From Dicaeum eximium (lineage: Eukaryota; Chordata; Aves; Passeriformes; Dicaeidae): 64,000 nucleotides of DNA. The notes beneath the pieces are model-generated. The model searched no databases, was not told the origin of the DNA, and worked only from the letters and a program-made list of their open reading frames with translations. This document shows positions 60,565 to 64,000 of the stretch, one piece after another. Both the position numbers and the translations under genes were made by a program. Location of the stretch: NCBI GenBank assembly GCA_013396995.1, contig VWZP01006135.1, positions 424,747-488,746 of the forward strand. The letters are read 5' to 3'. The stretch's first letter is position 1. The number at the start of each line of letters is the position of its first letter.

Positions 60565-61369
60565 CACTTTAAAAGGTATACAGAAAACTTTATTAACAGA
60601 ATTAATAGAAAAATAGTAAGAAATTGAGATTAAACCTTCAGAACACTTGTCCTCCCCCCACACGCTCTTTTCTTTCCCACTGACAATGTAAAGAGACAAA
60701 ACCTGGGACTTTCAGTCAGTTTACCACCTCTAAAATAGTCTTTCTTCAGTTCTCTTAGGGAGCGGAGTCTCTCTTACCATGCCACGGAGACTTCACAAGA
60801 AACAGTTCTCTCATGGCTTCAGTGTCACAGTGAATCAGCAGCTACCTGGAAATCTGCAATTGTGAAGTCCCTCCCATGGTTTTGTAGTTTTTTCCCGTAA
60901 CTACCACCATAGGTCATTTCAGCTTATTGGGGTACAGTTTTAAGGATGAGCTGTTCTAGTATAGAANCACTTTAAAAGGTATACAGAAAACTTTATTAAC
61001 AGAATTAATAGAAAAATAGTAAGAAATTGAGATTAAACCTTCAGAACACTTGTCCTCCCCCCACACGCTCTTTTCTTTCCCACTGACAATGTAAAGAGAC
61101 AAAACCTGGGACTTTCAGTCAGTTTACCACCTCTAAAATAGTCTTTCTTCAGTTCTCTTAGGGAGCGGAGTCTCTCTTACCATGCCACGGAGACTTCACA
61201 AGAAACAGTTCTCTCATGGCTTCAGTGTCACAGTGAATCAGCAGCTACCTGGAAATCTGCAATTGTGAAGTCCCTCCCATGGTTTTGTAGTTTTTTCCCG
61301 TAACTACCACCATAGGTCATTTCAGCTTATTGGGGTACAGTTTTAAGGATGAGCTGTTCTAGTATAGAA
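60565..61369. repeat. 402-bp exact direct repeat joined by one N
   Basis: 60565-60966 and 60968-61369 read identically along their full length as far as I can compare, with a constant offset of 403 and no indel. A single N (60967) sits at the junction. Both copies are part of the minus-strand LTR. Exactness over 402 bp, next to an LTR pair that is visibly diverged, points to an assembly artefact or a very recent duplication. Confidence 0.93.
60967..60967. other. Single N at the repeat junction
   Basis: The only unresolved base in this region falls exactly between the two identical copies. Comparison with 61370 suggests the true base is A. Confidence 0.97.
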
Positions 61370-62601
61370 ACACAAGTTCTTTTAGTTTCTCTGGGCACAG
61401 AGGTCTTCTTCTATCTCTGGGGCAAAGTTTCTCATCTCTCTCTGTTCAAGTTTCTCATTGGATCACAGCTACTGCAACATCTGCTTATTTCAACCCTGGT
61501 GCTCCTGCTCATGGCTGTAGTTAGAATGCTACAACACCTCAATGCATTCCATGAATTACAGGGGGAAAAAAACCAAAGCCTGATATATCAATTATATCTT
61601 CACCATAGTCTTACAGCCCAATTTCAGCCCAAAGGCATCTCCTCAATCTCCTCCCATCTAGAATTTGACTTCTTCCTCACTGACCTCGGTGTCCCATGTT
61701 GTTTTCTTTACGTGTCTTCACCCTTTTTTTCTGATTCAGGAGAGAATTGGTGTTCATAGGTTCATTTGTTCTTGAGTTTTATCAATTGAAACAGTTTTTA
61801 CAGAGCTCTGCAGCGCTGGAAGGTCGATCTCATCCAGGCTCTGCATCGGGGAAATCACTCGCCATGCCTCTCTACTGGTCACGCGATCCCCGCCGACACC
61901 GTGCGAATCGCGCTGGCTGCCGGCCCTACCCTGTGCCTTCTCTTCATGCGGGGCACCGAAGAGAAAGAGAAGCTGCTGCTGCTGCTTTTGTCCTTCTCTC
62001 TGCAGTATGGCTGGCTAAAAGCAGCTAAGCAAACAAAGTTCATTGTGAGCCATGCCGAAATAGCTGCCCTGGCCACGCCGACTTCGGCCGAGCAGTCTTG
62101 GCCACGTGGCCACTCCCAGCGCTGATCCTGGCCACATGGTTGCTCCTGGCGTTGGGATGGCCCCTGGCAGCATGGCCATGTGGCACCGCTGGGAAAAATA
62201 AAACAACTGGCGAGCTCGGCCTGGAAGGGGCCTGGCCTGGCTGGGAAGGGGCCCCAGCCACTCCACCAGGACAGGGCCCGGCAGGCTCCCCGGGAAGGGG
62301 CCAGCACCGCGTAAGAGCCTGGGCCATGTGCAGCCAGCCTGGCCAGCACCCACTTACCTGTTCAAAGGCCAGAAGGAAGAGACAGCTTCCCAGGCTTTGC
62401 TCCTTTTTACATGTGTCTTCACAGAGGCATGTCCAGCTTTCTTAAGTGGTTTAACAGCATGTCGATATTCAAAACTAGCCAGCTGACTGGTTCTGTTGGA
62501 CCTGGAGGAAGCTGTTAGTCGTCCTCACAGAGAATCACTTCCGTAACTGATGGATTTTCTCTTTAACTAAAAACCAAGCTATGTGAAACCATGACAGTGT
62601 G

Positions 62602-63564
62602 ACAGGTTTTTCTCTTGCCCATGCAACAGGAATGAGTCAGTACTGTAGACAACAGAGAAACAAAACCAAGTGGTGTGAAAGATCTTACTTCACTGCTTCA
62701 CTGGTGTGTGTGTGTGTGTGTGTGTGTGGTGGGGTGTTGGTCATTTTCCCAACTCAGAAACCAGTAATTTGTTTCAAAGGTTTTCTCTATTTCATGCCCT
62801 TGATGGCAATGATTCAGATGAGAAATTTTCTGAAAATTTCCCTTGGCAGGTTATTGCAGAGTTTTATAGCCTGCCAGCATGAACAATACTTTTGTGAACA
62901 TGCTAAGCCTTTAAAAATATGGATTTGTGAAAGTTTTGTGTGAGCTAATGTGGGTTCCGTAATAATGTGGTGGCATAAATGGAATTTTCTTGGATTATAG
63001 TCTTGGGGCTGCTCTCATCCAAGGAGGGGCTGTTTGGACAGAAGCAGACCAGTGTCCTTTTATAAGGAAAGCCCTGCATGGCACTGGTGTGGTGAAGGTG
63101 TCAGTGCTCACATCGCTGCCTTGGAAAAAGCTTTTAGGAGACCAGAGTAGCTGAGGCTGCAGACACTTAAGTTTGTTGGTCCTCTACCCATGGCAGCAAT
63201 TCTTATTTGCAGGATTTTTCTTGTGCCCCCAGCCCAGGCCTGTAGCATAAGAGTGACCATACTGACTTACATTTATTTATTGTTACTAATCAATGAATGG
63301 CCCTTCTTCCATTAATCCAACTAGTTATTACATCTATTTATACTTTGGGCTTTGCCATTACACCTAAATGTTGTGCAGCTTTACAAGTTGTGTGGAAAAT
63401 GTCAGCCTTTTGTTTTAGAATTGCATCAGGTGAGCTGAATAGACCTCAAGCTGGGTCAGGAGAAGCAGTGACTACTCCAGTGCCAGTCACCTTCCAAATG
63501 CCACCTGCTCATGTCTGTGTCATGGGTGAAGCTCTGGGCTGACCCCAGAGGTGACCTGCTTTGA
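62602..63564. other. Single-copy non-coding stretch
   Basis: No gene recognised; contains the (GT)n at 62.70 kb. A 114-codon frame at 62599-62943 reads through the GT run and is not a gene. Confidence 0.6.
62704..62728. repeat. (GT)n microsatellite
   Basis: About 12 GT units without interruption, followed by GGTGGGGTG. Confidence 0.95.
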
Positions 63565-63625
63565 ACTGCAGGTTGGACCAGGGACTTCCTGAGGTCCCTT
63601 CTAGATTGGGTTTTCCTAGAAGCCA
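63565..63625 (+). mobile_element. Short probable CR1 LINE 3' end
   Basis: CAGGTTGGACCAGGGACTTC and GAGGTCCCTTCTAGATTGGG match the CR1 core of the GACCTCCAGAGGTCCC subtype. Only about 60 bp remain and the terminal repeat is gone. Confidence 0.6.
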
Positions 63626-63645
63626 GTTTCTGCCACCAGCTCTCT

Positions 63646-63681
63646 GCCAAAAAATATAATATTATAATATATTATATATAA
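63646..63681. repeat. AT-rich low-complexity tract
   Basis: ATATAATATTATAATATATT-type sequence of about 35 bp. Confidence 0.8.
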
Positions 63682-63715
63682 TCACAGAATGGCACATTTC
63701 CCACTAACTTTATTA

Positions 63716-63832
63716 TCACAAATATTCTGAGTTGGAAGGGACCCACAAGGATCATCAAATCCAGCTCTTCAGTGAATGGCTGCACAGATCTACCTCAAAA
63801 CCTTGGTGTTATCAGCACCATGCTCTTCACCA
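63716..63832 (-). mobile_element. CR1 LINE fragment, 3' end (ATATTCTGAG subtype)
   Basis: CACAAATATTCTGAGTTGG, AAGGGACCCACAAGGATC and AATCCAGCTCTTCAGTGAAT are the reverse complement of a CR1 subtype with the core GATCCTTGTGGGTCCC, continuing to CAGCACCATGCTCT. It stops where the pentanucleotide array begins. An ATCACAGAATGG at 63681 may be a second copy of its end. Confidence 0.85.
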
Positions 63833-63907
63833 TCTAATCTAATCTAATCTAATCTAATCTAATCTAATCTAATCTAATCTAATCTAATCTAATCTAATCT
63901 AATCTAA
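63832..63907. repeat. (AATCT)n pentanucleotide microsatellite
   Basis: 14 perfect AATCT units from 63836 to 63905 plus partial units on each side. No interruption, so probably unstable and polymorphic. Confidence 0.98.
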
Positions 63908-64000
63908 ATATCCAAGTGTCTCGGGTCCTGGCATGACTTTGTCCATGGCACTTGTCTTCCACACAGATCTTTGTCTTCCTCTGCAGGTTGGCCAGCAGCC
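63908..64000. other. Window edge, nothing recognised
   Basis: 93 bp of single-copy-looking DNA. It could be the continuation of the CR1 interrupted by the pentanucleotide array; I cannot decide. Confidence 0.4.

Larger units (their letters stand above)
60459..62601 (-). mobile_element. Solo LTR of an endogenous retrovirus, containing an exact internal duplication
   Basis: On the minus strand the LTR runs from 62596 (TGTCATGGTTTCAC) to 60464 (CCCACTACA), TG...CA. It is flanked by GTCTG (60459-60463) and GTGTG (62597-62601), a probable 5-bp target duplication with one mismatch. It is the same family as the LTR at 26.6-27.7 kb. The 5' third (U3-like, about 61840-62340) is GC- and CpG-rich, with the palindrome GGCCACGTGGCC at 62100-62111 and a (GCT)n at 61974-61986. 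A polyadenylation signal AATAAA lies on the minus strand at 60589-60594 and again, in the duplicated part, at 60992-60997. No internal coding region is present. Removing the 403-bp duplication leaves about 1.73 kb, long for an LTR. Confidence 0.85.

Noticed and set aside
61879..62445. Several overlapping frames of 95-156 codons on both strands
   Set aside because: All lie in the GC-rich U3-like part of the LTR, where stops are rare for compositional reasons. LTRs do not encode proteins of this kind and no frame continues outside.
1..64000. Search for tRNA, snRNA and other small RNA genes, CRISPR-type arrays and bacterial insertions
   Set aside because: No internal B-box such as GGTTCGAATCC, no spaced direct repeats and no prokaryote-like coding density were seen on either strand.

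Overview
The window reads as non-coding DNA from a bird, most likely a songbird. The evidence is about twenty fragments of the avian LINE CR1. They show its typical 3' end, a core resembling GGAAGGGACCTTAAAG on the minus strand, and poorly conserved copies of the terminal ATTCTATGATT-type repeat. There are also two copies of one retroviral LTR family whose layout resembles passerine endogenous-retrovirus LTRs. I found no protein-coding gene, tRNA, rRNA, CRISPR array or bacterial-type feature. All open frames are short; the longest is 241 codons, and none shows a domain I recognise apart from decayed CR1 polymerase. The DNA could be intergenic or the inside of a large intron, and the sequence alone does not say which.

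Layout: 1-26 kb is single-copy DNA with CR1 fragments in both orientations. These include a 0.8 kb copy at 18.99-19.79 kb, an (ATT)n microsatellite at 16.2 kb, a 38-bp near-palindrome at 21.45 kb and a hairpin at 25.05 kb. A plus-strand solo LTR lies at 26.6-27.7 kb and is interrupted by a 100-N assembly gap. From 27.7 to 44.3 kb I see no CR1 at all, only homopolymer tracts and a 34-N gap. From 44.3 to 60.1 kb CR1 returns, with one fragment of the polymerase-coding part at 58.5-59.1 kb, and a 42-bp minisatellite lies at 51.05-51.22 kb. A minus-strand solo LTR of the same family as the first fills 60.46-62.60 kb; inside it 402 bp are repeated exactly across a single N, which looks like an assembly artefact. 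The window ends with a CR1 3' end next to an (AATCT)n repeat.

Nothing here works as a pathway or operon. The biology is the history of retroelement insertion and decay, plus several AT-rich single-copy patches with homeodomain- and octamer-like motifs that could be conserved regulatory elements. I could not test conservation without alignments. I did not find a convincing previously undescribed system. The best leads are the LTR pair with its assembly faults, the in-frame 42-bp minisatellite, the palindrome, and the block without CR1.
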